64,000 nt of DNA from Tenacibaculum soleae (GCF_001693415.1 NZ_MAKX01000002.1:186001-250000), one strand, 5' to 3'. Counted from the first letter of the stretch, positions 45,254 to 53,865 are shown. The notes: generated from the letters alone by a model not told the origin. Translations and numbers: made by a program.

Positions 45254-46093
45254 CTATGGAATCCATGTTTTTGGAAAGTTTGGCTTGCGCTTTTCTAAAA
45301 ACGCATCACGACCTTCTTTTGCTTCATCAGTCATATAAGCTAAACGTGTTACTTCACCTGCAAATACTTGCTGCCCCACCATACCATCATCTGTTAAGTT
45401 CATGGCAAACTTTAACATTTTTATTGATGTTGGTGACTTTTCTAAAATTTCTTGTGCCCAATCAAAAGCCGTTTGTTCTAATTCGTCGTGAGGCACAACT
45501 GCATTTACCATTCCCATATCATAAGCTTCTTGTGCCGAATAATTTCTTCCTAAAAAGAAAATTTCACGTGCTTTTTTCTGCCCAACCATTTTTGCTAAAT
45601 ATGCCGACCCGTACCCTGCATCAAATGATGTTACATCGGCATCGGTTTGCTTAAAAATAGCATGCTCTTTACTTGCCAAAGTTAAATCACAAGTTACATG
45701 CAAACTATGTCCGCCACCAACTGCCCAACCTGGAACCACACAAATTACTGCTTTTGGCATAAATCTGATTAATCGTTGTACTTCTAATATATTTAATCGA
45801 TGATAACCATCTTTACCTACATAACCTTGATGCCCTCTTGCATTTTGATCTCCTCCAGAGCAAAAACTCCAAACTCCATCTTTTGTTGATGGTCCTTCGG
45901 CAGATAATAATACAACTCCGATATTTGTATCTTCATGAGCATCTTGAAAAGCATCTAACAATTCAGATGTTGTGTGCGGACGAAATGCATTACGCACATT
46001 TGGCCTGTTAAACGCTATTCTCGCTACATTATGCGACTTTTTATAAGTAATATCTTCGTACTCTTTGGCAACTTTCCATTGAGGTTGTATCAT
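45254..46093 (-). CDS. menB: 1,4-dihydroxy-2-naphthoyl-CoA synthase
   Basis: A 279-residue crotonase-fold enzyme that cyclises o-succinylbenzoyl-CoA in menaquinone synthesis. Characteristic elements are NVRNAFRPHTTSELLDAF, SFCSGGDQNARG (oxyanion hole), VVPGWAVGGGHSLHVTCDL, FKQTDADVTSFDAGYGSA and the tail RKPNFPKTWIP. The C-terminal region and the Asp/Tyr-rich loop separate it from ordinary enoyl-CoA hydratases. menD lies 1.8 kb upstream on the same strand, separated by an S1-domain gene and an opposing esterase-like gene. Confidence 0.95.
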   Translation of the reverse strand: MIQPQWKVAKEYEDITYKKSHNVARIAFNRPNVRNAFRPHTTSELLDAFQDAHEDTNIGVVLLSAEGPSTKDGVWSFCSGGDQNARGHQGYVGKDGYHRLNILEVQRLIRFMPKAVICVVPGWAVGGGHSLHVTCDLTLASKEHAIFKQTDADVTSFDAGYGSAYLAKMVGQKKAREIFFLGRNYSAQEAYDMGMVNAVVPHDELEQTAFDWAQEILEKSPTSIKMLKFAMNLTDDGMVGQQVFAGEVTRLAYMTDEAKEGRDAFLEKRKPNFPKTWIP

Positions 46094-46125
46094 AATTTTA
46101 AAATATTATCGTTAGTAAGTTAGCG

Positions 46126-46133
46126 CAAAAATA
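46126..46133 (-). promoter_or_regulatory. Candidate -7 box of menB
   Basis: TATTTTTG on the minus strand, 32 bases before the menB start. Confidence 0.45.
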
Positions 46134-46158
46134 ACATAATAACTTTGTTTTTCTTTTT

Positions 46159-46166
46159 TATATTTG
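46159..46166 (+). promoter_or_regulatory. Candidate -7 box of the esterase-like gene
   Basis: TATATTTG, 20 bases before the ATG at 46187; divergent from the menB box 25 bases away. Confidence 0.45.
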
Positions 46167-46186
46167 AACGATATAATACAAATCCT

Positions 46187-47419
46187 ATGAAACAACTATA
46201 TTTTTTAGTTACTTTATTAATAACTACAAGTCTTTTTTCACAAAAAATAATTCCTGAAAACATTAGCTCTAAAGAATTTACAAAAGGTAGAGCTGTAAAA
46301 ATTTATGTTCCTAAAAATTATGACAAGGACGAAACGGTAAATTATCCTTTAGCGATTGTTTTAGGTGATCAATATCTTTTTGATATGTATGTAGGAAATG
46401 CTAAATTATATGCCAATACCGACAAAGCACCTAGGCAAATAGTTGTTGGGATAGAGATGGAAACGACTTACAACAATGATGTTGGTATTATCCCATCTAA
46501 CAATGCGTTAACTGAAAGTGCTAAAAAATTCCAGAAATTTATAAAAAATGAGTTAATTCCTCACATGGAAGTAAATTACCGAACTTCACCTTTTATGACT
46601 ATTGCGGCAGAAGGGAAAGGTGCTGATTTTATTACCTATTTTTTAGAAGATGCTGAACCTATTTTTAATTCATTGATTTGTATTACCCCAAAACTTACTC
46701 AATTTAGCGCAAGTAGAATCGAATCTTACTCTTTAAACAGACTTGCCTCTATTGACAACTCCTATTTTTTATACGCGAGTAACAATAAAAAATTCATTAC
46801 CACTAAACAAAATAATTACTTTAATCAATTAGGCACTTTTTTATCTTCTTTTAATGCAGAAAACATGCACTTTACTTTTGATAAATTTACCAATGCTCCT
46901 AATCATTTATCTGTTATTGGTGAAACAATTCCTAGAGCTTTTGAAAAAATGTTTTACTTATATGCTAAAATAACTAAAAGTGAATTTGACTCAAAAATTA
47001 AAGACTTAGATCCTTTAGAAGCTATTAAATATGTAGAAAAAAAGTATTTAGATATTCAGTATTTATACGGCTCTAACTTAAATGTTCGTTTAGATGATAT
47101 TTTTGCCATTGAAGGAATTGTTATTGACAAACTAGATGGTGACTATCTTAGAGTTTTAGGTGATTTTGTAATGATTAAATACCCAAACTCTCACATAGGA
47201 GATTTTTATGTAGGTAAATATTACGAAAAAGGAAAAGATTACGAAAAAGCTGAGTTTTATTACAAAGCTGCTTATGGAAAAATGGAACCTTCTAATCCAA
47301 ATGCAAACGCTTTTTATGAAAATATTAAACGAGTAACAGATTTAAAAGAAAGCCAACCAAAGGAAGAAATTATAGAGGATTTACCCGAAGAAGATAATCA
47401 AGAAGAAGAAAAGCAATAG
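46187..47419 (+). CDS. Esterase-like alpha/beta-hydrolase-fold protein lacking the nucleophile
   Basis: A 410-residue secreted protein. A signal peptide (KQLYFLVTLLITTSLFSQ) precedes an esterase-D-like domain (VKIYVPKNYDKDET, YPLAIVLGDQYLFD, APRQIVVGIEM, KFIKNELIPHMEVNYRTSP). At the nucleophile elbow, where the family has G-x-S-x-G, the sequence is TIAAEGKGADF (139-148); Gly143 takes the place of the serine. The C-terminal third has TPR-like helices (YVGKYYEKGKDYEKAEFYYKAA) and an acidic tail of Glu and Asp. It is thus likely to be a non-catalytic binding or scaffold protein. The ATG at 46187 is used because it opens the signal peptide. Confidence 0.78.
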   Translation: MKQLYFLVTLLITTSLFSQKIIPENISSKEFTKGRAVKIYVPKNYDKDETVNYPLAIVLGDQYLFDMYVGNAKLYANTDKAPRQIVVGIEMETTYNNDVGIIPSNNALTESAKKFQKFIKNELIPHMEVNYRTSPFMTIAAEGKGADFITYFLEDAEPIFNSLICITPKLTQFSASRIESYSLNRLASIDNSYFLYASNNKKFITTKQNNYFNQLGTFLSSFNAENMHFTFDKFTNAPNHLSVIGETIPRAFEKMFYLYAKITKSEFDSKIKDLDPLEAIKYVEKKYLDIQYLYGSNLNVRLDDIFAIEGIVIDKLDGDYLRVLGDFVMIKYPNSHIGDFYVGKYYEKGKDYEKAEFYYKAAYGKMEPSNPNANAFYENIKRVTDLKESQPKEEIIEDLPEEDNQEEEKQ

Positions 47420-47434
47420 TATTATATATCAAAT

Positions 47435-47469
47435 AAAAAACCGCAACCTAATTAGATTGCGGTTTTTTT
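47435..47469. terminator. Bidirectional terminator
   Basis: The stem AAAACCGCAA / TTGCGGTTTT flanks an inner palindrome CTAATTAG, with A-run and T-run on either side. It lies between the convergent esterase-like gene and the S1-domain gene. Confidence 0.9.
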
Positions 47470-47487
47470 ATTTGACTTTATTAAGAA

Positions 47488-47901
47488 TTACTTCACCAAC
47501 TCTATTCTATCTTCTTTTAACAATATTTTTTTATCTTTATACAAGCTTCCAATAGCTCTTTTAAATGCTTTTTTACTCATTTGTAAACGAAATTTAATTG
47601 CGTCTGGCGAGCTTTTATCGGTAAGCATCAAAAAACCTTTTTCATCTAATTTTCTTAAAATCACATCGGTATCAGTATCAATTACATTTCTAAAACCTTG
47701 AGGTCGTAAAGTAACATCAATTTTACCGTCTTCTCTTATATTTTTAACATAGCCATAAGTTTCCATCCCCTCTTCTACATCTTGATAAACTTCACTGTTA
47801 AATAACAAACCATCAAATTCATCATCAATCAAAACAGTGTATCCTAATGGTGTTTGCTCAATTATTTTTAAGTTTATCTGATCTCCTTCTTGTAATTCCA
47901 T
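47488..47901 (-). CDS. S1-like RNA-binding protein (short CvfB-like)
   Basis: A 137-residue protein corresponding to the C-terminal half of CvfB: an S1-like domain (MELQEGDQINLKIIEQTPLGYTVLID, GYVKNIREDGKIDVTLRPQG) followed by a winged-helix end (DTDVILRKLDEKGFLMLTDKS, RLQMSKKAFKRAIGSLYKDKKILL). Full-length CvfB is about 280 residues, so the first two S1 units are missing, as in most Flavobacteriia. It probably binds RNA in the cytoplasm. It follows menD with a gap of one base, so it is co-transcribed with it. Confidence 0.85.
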   Translation of the reverse strand: MELQEGDQINLKIIEQTPLGYTVLIDDEFDGLLFNSEVYQDVEEGMETYGYVKNIREDGKIDVTLRPQGFRNVIDTDTDVILRKLDEKGFLMLTDKSSPDAIKFRLQMSKKAFKRAIGSLYKDKKILLKEDRIELVK

Positions 47902-47902
47902 T

Positions 47903-49555
47903 CTATAAGTTTTTAAAATAGTTCTTTAAAACTACATCATTTATTTCTTTTGGAGTAAAAATCTCCATTATTTTTGGTTGACTTGATGTTGAATAAAAAT
48001 CGTTCAATCCAACATTTAATTCTTCAATACTTGAAACAGCTACATATTTAAAATCATACATTTTTGCCAAATGTTCAGCAGTTAAACTATGTGGTGTTTC
48101 AAAATAATCAGTCGCATTTGTTTTTAAAGGACCAGGAATAAATCTAAAAATTCCGCCACCTGCGTTGTTTAAAATAATAATTCTAAAGTTATTCGGAATA
48201 TTTGCATTCCATAACGCGTTACTATCATAAAAAAAACTCAAATCACCGGTTACAAAGGTAGTTTGTTTTTTATAAGCATAAGCAGCGCCAATTGCTGTAC
48301 TAGTACTCCCATCAATTCCGCTGGTACCACGATTACAAAACACGTGTAATGTTTTATCTAAATCGAATAACTGAGAGTATCTTATGGTAGAACTATTACT
48401 TATTTGAATCTGTGAATTATTAGGAGTAAAACTTAAAATACTTTCAAAAACTTTTAAATCAGAATATTCACAATTACGTAAATATTCCTCATGCTTTTTA
48501 TTTCTATCTGTTTTTTTACTTAACCATTTTTTTTGATAATCACTTTTTACAACAACTTTATGATCGTTTAAATGTTTAAAAAATACTACTGGATTTTCTT
48601 GTACAAATTCCGATAAACAATGGTAAGTATCCATTGCTTTTAATTCATCAATATGCCAATGATTTTTAGGTTGGTATTTTCTTAAAAACTGTTTTATTTT
48701 TTTTGAAATCACCATCCCTCCCAAGGTAATTAAAACATCGGGCTGTAACTCTGAAAAATCATCTTCCGTTAGCGGAAATATTAACTTATCAATCGAATTA
48801 ATAAATTTTGGATGGTATAAATTAGAAGTTGTTTCGGTTAAAACCAATACAGATTCATCTTTTGTAAGCGCATCAAGTAAGCTTTGTAATTCAGTATCTG
48901 GAAAATTACTCCCTACTAAAATCATTTTTTTAGTTGAAGAATTCCAAATTTCAGATAGTTTTTGATAGTTAACAGATTGTTTCACTTCGTTCGTAATGAC
49001 GTTCGAAAAATTAATTTTTTTTAAATCATCAACCGTTTCATACAAAGGTTCATCAAAAGGAACATTAATATGTATCGGTCCTTTTTTAGTGATTGCTATA
49101 TGTAAAGCTTCCCTTAATAAATCGGTGTTATTTGTTAATTTATTTTTTTCTTCTATCAAGTTCGCAGAAAACAAAATATGATTTTCAAACACATTTTCTT
49201 GACGAATGGTTTGTCCGTCGCCAATATCAATTAAATGTTTTGGCCTATCTGCTGAAATTACCACCAACGGGATATTACTATAAAAAGCTTCTGCTATTGC
49301 AGGATAATAATTTAGCAATGCCGAACCTGACGAGCAAATAATTGCCACAGGTTTGCGTTTTTGTTGAGCAATTCCCATTGCAAAAAAAGCAGCACATCGC
49401 TCATCAACAACACTCAACGTTTTTATATCAGGATGATTTGAAAACCCAATAGTTAACGGTGCATTTCTTGATCCTGGCGATATTACAACTGTATCAATAT
49501 TAAATTGATTACAGGCTGAAATAACGAGTTGTGCAAGTTCTTTTTTTGGATACAT
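47903..49555 (-). CDS. menD: SEPHCHC synthase MenD
   Basis: A 550-residue thiamine-diphosphate enzyme that joins isochorismate and 2-oxoglutarate, the first committed menaquinone step. The Pyr domain has VVISPGSRNAPLTIGF and FFAMGIAQQKRKPVAIICSSG, the central domain is about residues 195-350, and the PP domain carries the cofactor motif FVTGDLSFFYDSNALWNANI and IIILNNAGGGIF. Residues 185-194, NVITNEVKQS, are encoded by a 28-base piece of a dispersed repeat (48974-49001) read in frame in the linker after the Pyr domain. The catalytic parts are intact. It heads a unit with the S1-domain gene. Confidence 0.95.
   Translation of the reverse strand: MYPKKELAQLVISACNQFNIDTVVISPGSRNAPLTIGFSNHPDIKTLSVVDERCAAFFAMGIAQQKRKPVAIICSSGSALLNYYPAIAEAFYSNIPLVVISADRPKHLIDIGDGQTIRQENVFENHILFSANLIEEKNKLTNNTDLLREALHIAITKKGPIHINVPFDEPLYETVDDLKKINFSNVITNEVKQSVNYQKLSEIWNSSTKKMILVGSNFPDTELQSLLDALTKDESVLVLTETTSNLYHPKFINSIDKLIFPLTEDDFSELQPDVLITLGGMVISKKIKQFLRKYQPKNHWHIDELKAMDTYHCLSEFVQENPVVFFKHLNDHKVVVKSDYQKKWLSKKTDRNKKHEEYLRNCEYSDLKVFESILSFTPNNSQIQISNSSTIRYSQLFDLDKTLHVFCNRGTSGIDGSTSTAIGAAYAYKKQTTFVTGDLSFFYDSNALWNANIPNNFRIIILNNAGGGIFRFIPGPLKTNATDYFETPHSLTAEHLAKMYDFKYVAVSSIEELNVGLNDFYSTSSQPKIMEIFTPKEINDVVLKNYFKNL
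48974..49001 (-). repeat. Half of a dispersed palindromic repeat inside menD
   Basis: On the minus strand the segment reads CGTCATTACGAACGAAGTGA-AACAATCT, nearly the left arm of a repeat found across many bacteria (CGTCATTGCGAACGAAGTGA...). It is translated as VITNEVKQS within MenD and does not break the frame. Confidence 0.6.
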
Positions 49556-49832
49556 TCTTTAAATCTTTTTAAGATTTAAAAGTTATTAGTGTTTAGTAGT
49601 TAGTTATTAGTAAGCACCAAAAACTAAAATAAACACTAAAAACCATTTTTAATTTTGCTATTTGTTTCTAAATAAGTTTAGCCCTGATTGAAACGGCATC
49701 CTTTTTTATTTTTCATAAAAAAGATATAGTGAAAAGCAGGAAATAGCTTCTAATTATTTTTAATATTTAAATTATTAGTGTTTTGCAATAAGTTAATTTT
49801 ATCAACTAAACACTAATAACTAAAAATATTTT
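49556..49832. other. Non-coding gap between menD and the transaldolase-like gene
   Basis: It holds repeat copy B (49676-49755) and two short tracts with a repeated AACACTAA-type motif (TTAGTGTTTAGTAGTTAGTTATTAG near 49585-49609, its relatives near 49630 and 49775-49820). I see no gene. The tracts can pair with each other as long AT-rich inverted repeats. Confidence 0.5.
49676..49755 (+). repeat. Modular palindromic intergenic repeat, copy B
   Basis: TTTAGCCCTGATTGAAAC, then a centre GGCATCCTTTTTTATTTTTC ... AAAAAAGATATAGTG, then AAAAGCAGGAAATAGCTTC. The outer arms match copy A on the other strand at 30806-30900; the centre is of a different type. Confidence 0.75.
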
Positions 49833-50486
49833 CTAGTTTCCTTTTTTATAATCTGCTAAAAACTTAGCTAAACCAATATCGGTTAAAGGGTGTTTTAACA
49901 AACCTTCAATAGCACTTAAAGGACCTGTCATTACGTCAGAGCCTAATTTAGCACAATCAATAATATGCATTGTGTGACGTACTGATGCTGCTAAAATTTG
50001 AGTATCAAACATATAGTTATCATAAATTTGGCGAATTTCTGATATCAAGTTTAATCCATCTGTTGATATATCGTCTAAACGCCCAATAAACGGAGAAACA
50101 TAGGTTGCTCCAGCCTTTGCAGCTAATAAAGCTTGCCCTGCTGAAAACACTAAAGTTACGTTTGTTTTAATTCCTTTTGATGAAAAATATTTACACGCTT
50201 TTATTCCGTCTTTTATCATTGGTAATTTTACCACAATTTGCGGATTTAAAGCAGCCAATGCCTCACCTTCTTTTACCATTCCGTCAAAATCTGTTGAAAT
50301 CACCTCAGCAGAAACATCACCATCAACCAACTCACAAATTGCTTTGTAATGGTTAATAATGTTTGCCTCACCAGTAATTCCTTCCTTTGCCATTAATGAC
50401 GGATTTGTAGTTACTCCATCTAAAATACCTAAAGCTTGCGCCTCTTTAATTTGATCTAAGTTAGCTGTATCTATAAAAAATTTCAT
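49833..50486 (-). CDS. fsa: Fructose-6-phosphate aldolase / small transaldolase
   Basis: A 217-residue TalC/MipB-type class I aldolase barrel. MKFFIDTANLDQIKEAQAL and GVTTNPSLMAKEG form the start; the Schiff-base lysine is in IVVKLPM (about residue 85); TNVTLVFSAGQALLAAKAGA and YVSPFIGRLDDIS are strongly conserved. It either splits fructose 6-phosphate to dihydroxyacetone and glyceraldehyde 3-phosphate or acts as a transaldolase in the pentose phosphate pathway. For chromosomal Bacteroidetes copies the transaldolase role is more likely. It is flanked by repeat copies on both sides. Confidence 0.92.
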   Translation of the reverse strand: MKFFIDTANLDQIKEAQALGILDGVTTNPSLMAKEGITGEANIINHYKAICELVDGDVSAEVISTDFDGMVKEGEALAALNPQIVVKLPMIKDGIKACKYFSSKGIKTNVTLVFSAGQALLAAKAGATYVSPFIGRLDDISTDGLNLISEIRQIYDNYMFDTQILAASVRHTMHIIDCAKLGSDVMTGPLSAIEGLLKHPLTDIGLAKFLADYKKGN

Positions 50487-50520
50487 GCTATTATAATTTA
50501 TTTTGAAGTTGTGTTATTTA

Positions 50521-50632
50521 TTTTTGGGCGTTCGAGCGGGCTTTACGCACTCGCTTTTTTAATAATTTCACTACGTTCAATAATTAAAAAGAGCTCAAAC
50601 AAATGCTGCAATCCCTAACGCAAAATACTATA
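50521..50632 (-). repeat. Modular palindromic intergenic repeat, copy C
   Basis: Read on the minus strand: GCGTTAGGGATTGCAGC, then ATTTGTTTGAGCTCTTTTT, an inner hairpin, AAAAAAGCGAGTGCG, and the end TAAAGCCCGCTCGAACGCCC. The ends match copy D; the centre matches copy A. Confidence 0.75.
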
Positions 50633-50637
50633 CAAAT

Positions 50638-51438
50638 TTACAATTTATAATGATTCATTAATAACTTTTCGTAAGTTTTATCTGGTAAAACACGTTTTAA
50701 AACAACTGAAAACTTCTCCATAAATCCGCCTATTTTATAATGAATCTTCGGATTACTTTTTTCTATAATTTGATGCATCGCTTTTGCCATTACTAAAGGA
50801 TCCATTCCAGAACTTACATGCCCATCCATTAAAGCTAAATTTTCAGTATATTTTTCTTTATATGCCGAATCTTCATATACTGGAGTATGATACCTACCCG
50901 AAGCAATATTAGTTGCAAAATCTCCCGGAGCAACATTTATCATCTTAACACCAAAACTTTTCACCTCCATACTTAAGGCTTCAGTTACCAACTCTAATGC
51001 GCCTTTACTTGCCGAATAAATTCCTCTAAAAGGTAACCCCATATAACCCGCTATCGAAGTAACATTTATAACAACACCTGATTTTTGCTTACGCATTTGC
51101 GGCAATACTGTTTTAATAACATCAATAACCCCAAAAAAATTGGTATCAAAATTAGCACGCATTTCATCAGTCGGAGTATCTTCTATCGATCCCGTTATTC
51201 CTTTACCAGCATTATTAATTAACACATCAATTTTACCTTCTTTTTGTATTATTTTAGCAATTGCAGTTTGTATTGTTTTGGCATCAGTAACATCTAAAGC
51301 AACCATATTAAAGGGTAAATTAAGTTTATCAGGATTCCTACTTGTACCGTAAACCGTGTAATTTTTAGCATGTAAATACGTAGCAATTGCTTTTCCTATT
51401 CCTGAAGAAGCACCTGTTATTAGAATAACTTTAGACAT
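50638..51438 (-). CDS. Short-chain dehydrogenase/reductase
   Basis: A 266-residue classical SDR with the cofactor motif ITGASSGIGKAIATYLHA (residues 6-23), VLINNAGKGITG, active-site Ser in VINVTSIAGYMGLP and the catalytic YSASKGALEL (Tyr and Lys four apart). An NADP preference is suggested by the Arg in TSRNPDKL after the second strand. C-terminal KIHYKIGGFMEKFSVVLKR may contact membrane or lipid substrate. The substrate is unknown. The gene is monocistronic and is followed by repeat copy C. Confidence 0.88.
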   Translation of the reverse strand: MSKVILITGASSGIGKAIATYLHAKNYTVYGTSRNPDKLNLPFNMVALDVTDAKTIQTAIAKIIQKEGKIDVLINNAGKGITGSIEDTPTDEMRANFDTNFFGVIDVIKTVLPQMRKQKSGVVINVTSIAGYMGLPFRGIYSASKGALELVTEALSMEVKSFGVKMINVAPGDFATNIASGRYHTPVYEDSAYKEKYTENLALMDGHVSSGMDPLVMAKAMHQIIEKSNPKIHYKIGGFMEKFSVVLKRVLPDKTYEKLLMNHYKL

Positions 51439-51534
51439 TTTAAATAATTTTTAAGCAAATATCTTAAAGTTAGTCGCAATAAAAAAAGAGTTTAATCACT
51501 TATCTTAGCCAGATATTACAAGATTTTAATAGTT

Positions 51535-53181
51535 ATGAGTAAAAAATATATTTTTAGCACGTTATTTTTTTTTATCAGTTTTAGCCTTTTAGCACAAACA
51601 TCTTTGTTTGACCACTCTAAAACCTTTACAAAACAAGACTCTTTACGAGGATCTATTACTCCTGAAAGAATTTGGTGGGATTTAACCTACTATCATTTAG
51701 ACATTAGTGTAAATCCTGATAAAAAATTCATCAACGGAAAAAATACCGTGCAGTACAAAGTTTTAAACCCTCATAATGTTTTACAAATTGATTTGCAGGC
51801 TCCGTTAAAAATTATAAAAGTAATTCAGAACGGAAAAAAATTAAAAGTAGTTACCAATGGAAACGCGCATTTTATTCATTTAAAAGACAAACAAAAAATT
51901 GGTAACATAAATTCGTTAGATATCTATTACGAAGGCTATCCAAAAGAAGCTGTACGTGCCCCTTGGGATGGTGGTTTTTCATGGAAAAAAGATACTAACG
52001 GAAACCATTTTGCTGCTACCTCTTGCCAAGGCTTAGGTGCTAGTGTTTGGTGGCCTAATAAAGACCATATGTACGATGAAGTTGATAGTATGGCAATTAG
52101 TGTTCGTGTACCTAAAAATTTAATGAATATTTCTAACGGAAAATTACGTAAAACCGAACATCATAAAGATAATACAACAACGTATCATTGGTTTGTAAAT
52201 AACCCGATTAATAATTACGGAGTAAATGTAAATATTGGTGATTACGTGCATTTTTCTGAAAAATATAATGGTGAAGACGGAATACTTGATATGGATTATT
52301 ATGTATTGCGTGATAATTTAGAAAAAGCAAAAAAACAGTTTAAAGATGCTCCTAAAATGATGAAAGCTTTTGAGCATTGGTTTGGTAAATATCCTTTTTA
52401 TGAAGATGGTTTTAAACTCGTTGAAACACCTTATTTAGGTATGGAACACCAAAGTTCTGTTACCTACGGAAATCAATATATGAACGGATACTTAGGTAGA
52501 GATTTATCAGGAACTGGCTGGGGTTTAAAATTCGATTTTATTATTATTCATGAATCTGGACACGAGTGGTTTGCTAATAACATTACAAATATTGACATTG
52601 CCGATATGTGGATTCATGAAAGTTTTACAGCATATTCAGAAAACCTATTTTTAGATTATTATTACGGTAAAAAAGCAGCTGCTGAATACGTAATTGGTAC
52701 TCGTAGAAGTATACAAAATGATATTCCTATTATTGGGCAATATGATGTGAACAGCGAAGGTTCTGGCGATATGTATTACAAAGGAGCCAATATGCTACAT
52801 ACTATTAGAACTTTAATTGATAATGATAAAAAATGGCGACAAATTTTACGCGGATTAAACAAAGTTTTCTACCATAAAACGGTAAATACAAAGCAAGTTG
52901 AAAACTATATTTCGCAGCAATCTGGATTAGATTTAACCAAGGTTTTCGATCAATATTTACGTACCGTTAAAATCCCTGTTTTTGAATATAAAATAAAAAA
53001 CAACCAACTTTCTTATCGTTGGAACAATGTTGTTGATGATTTTAATATGCCTTTAACTATTTTTATTGATGGTAAAAAACAACTGTTACATCCAACTGAA
53101 AAATGGCAAACTACGAACGTTAATTCAATTAAAATTAAAGTAGACAAAAACTTTTATGTAAATAGTAAAAATGTAAATTAA
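51535..53181 (+). CDS. M1-family metallopeptidase
   Basis: A 548-residue secreted zinc aminopeptidase. After a signal peptide (FSTLFFFISFSLLAQ) comes the N-terminal beta-saddle (WWDLTYYHLDISVNPDKKF). The catalytic domain has the exopeptidase segment GMEHQSSVTYG in place of GAMEN and the zinc site H339-E340-x2-H343 in IIHESGHEWFANN, with Glu362 in WIHESFTAY as third ligand, exactly HExxH-x18-E. It lacks the long C-terminal HEAT domain of PepN, ending with a short beta module. It is located in the periplasm or secreted and cleaves N-terminal residues from peptides. The SGNH hydrolase gene follows 6 bases later. Confidence 0.92.
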   Translation: MSKKYIFSTLFFFISFSLLAQTSLFDHSKTFTKQDSLRGSITPERIWWDLTYYHLDISVNPDKKFINGKNTVQYKVLNPHNVLQIDLQAPLKIIKVIQNGKKLKVVTNGNAHFIHLKDKQKIGNINSLDIYYEGYPKEAVRAPWDGGFSWKKDTNGNHFAATSCQGLGASVWWPNKDHMYDEVDSMAISVRVPKNLMNISNGKLRKTEHHKDNTTTYHWFVNNPINNYGVNVNIGDYVHFSEKYNGEDGILDMDYYVLRDNLEKAKKQFKDAPKMMKAFEHWFGKYPFYEDGFKLVETPYLGMEHQSSVTYGNQYMNGYLGRDLSGTGWGLKFDFIIIHESGHEWFANNITNIDIADMWIHESFTAYSENLFLDYYYGKKAAAEYVIGTRRSIQNDIPIIGQYDVNSEGSGDMYYKGANMLHTIRTLIDNDKKWRQILRGLNKVFYHKTVNTKQVENYISQQSGLDLTKVFDQYLRTVKIPVFEYKIKNNQLSYRWNNVVDDFNMPLTIFIDGKKQLLHPTEKWQTTNVNSIKIKVDKNFYVNSKNVN

Positions 53182-53187
53182 ACTATT

Positions 53188-53865
53188 TTGAAAAAACTAT
53201 TCTTTTTACTGGTACTCACCCAACTTTCATTACATTCTCAAAATGTTTTATTTGTAGGCAACAGCTTAACATACGCTAACAACATGCCTAAAATATTAGA
53301 ATATATTGGCAAAAAACAAAGCGTATCAATAAAAACAAAGAGTTTATGTTTTCCTAATTACGCTATTATTGATCATATAAATGAAGGAAAACTTCAAAGA
53401 TTATTAGCAAAAAAAAAGTTCGATTATTTAATAATTCAGCAAGGTCCATCATCTCAATCAGAAGGAAAAAGAATGTTAATTGAAGATGGTGAGAAAATAA
53501 AAAAAATTTGTAATAACCATAATATAAAGTTAGGCTACTTTATGGTATGGCCATCAAAACGCTATTATCATACTTTTAATAAAGTTATTGAAAATCATAA
53601 AATAGCAGCAGCCAAAAATAACGCTATACTTTTTCCTGTTGGCGAAATCTGGAAAGAATACAATTTAGATAAAACCTTATATAACTTATATGATTACGAT
53701 AATTTTCATCCATCAAAAGCTGGAAGTTTTTTAGTTGCATTAACAATATTTCATCAATTACATCCAACTAAAAAACTTCAGCAATTATCATTTAAAGACT
53801 ATAAAAAATGGACAACTAATAAAAAGTCATTCTTAAAAATGATTCAGTTAGTTGAAAATCATTAG
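53188..53865 (+). CDS. SGNH/GDSL-like hydrolase
   Basis: A 225-residue secreted protein with a signal peptide (KKLFFLLVLTQLSLHSQ) and the block I motif VLFVGNSLTYANNMP (G-N-S in place of GDS, catalytic Ser near residue 27), block III-like IIQQGPSSQS, and a C-terminal block V FHPSKAGSFL with Asp-x-x-His replaced by NFHPS. It resembles the DUF4886/SGNH esterases of Bacteroidetes. The start is TTG at 53188, six bases after the peptidase stop, so it belongs to the same transcript. It probably removes acyl groups from a carbohydrate or peptide; the substrate is unknown. Confidence 0.78.
   Translation: MKKLFFLLVLTQLSLHSQNVLFVGNSLTYANNMPKILEYIGKKQSVSIKTKSLCFPNYAIIDHINEGKLQRLLAKKKFDYLIIQQGPSSQSEGKRMLIEDGEKIKKICNNHNIKLGYFMVWPSKRYYHTFNKVIENHKIAAAKNNAILFPVGEIWKEYNLDKTLYNLYDYDNFHPSKAGSFLVALTIFHQLHPTKKLQQLSFKDYKKWTTNKKSFLKMIQLVENH

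Noticed and set aside
45256..45654. A 132-codon open frame antisense to menB
   Set aside because: It lies entirely inside the conserved menB gene and has a Leu/His/Pro-rich shadow composition.
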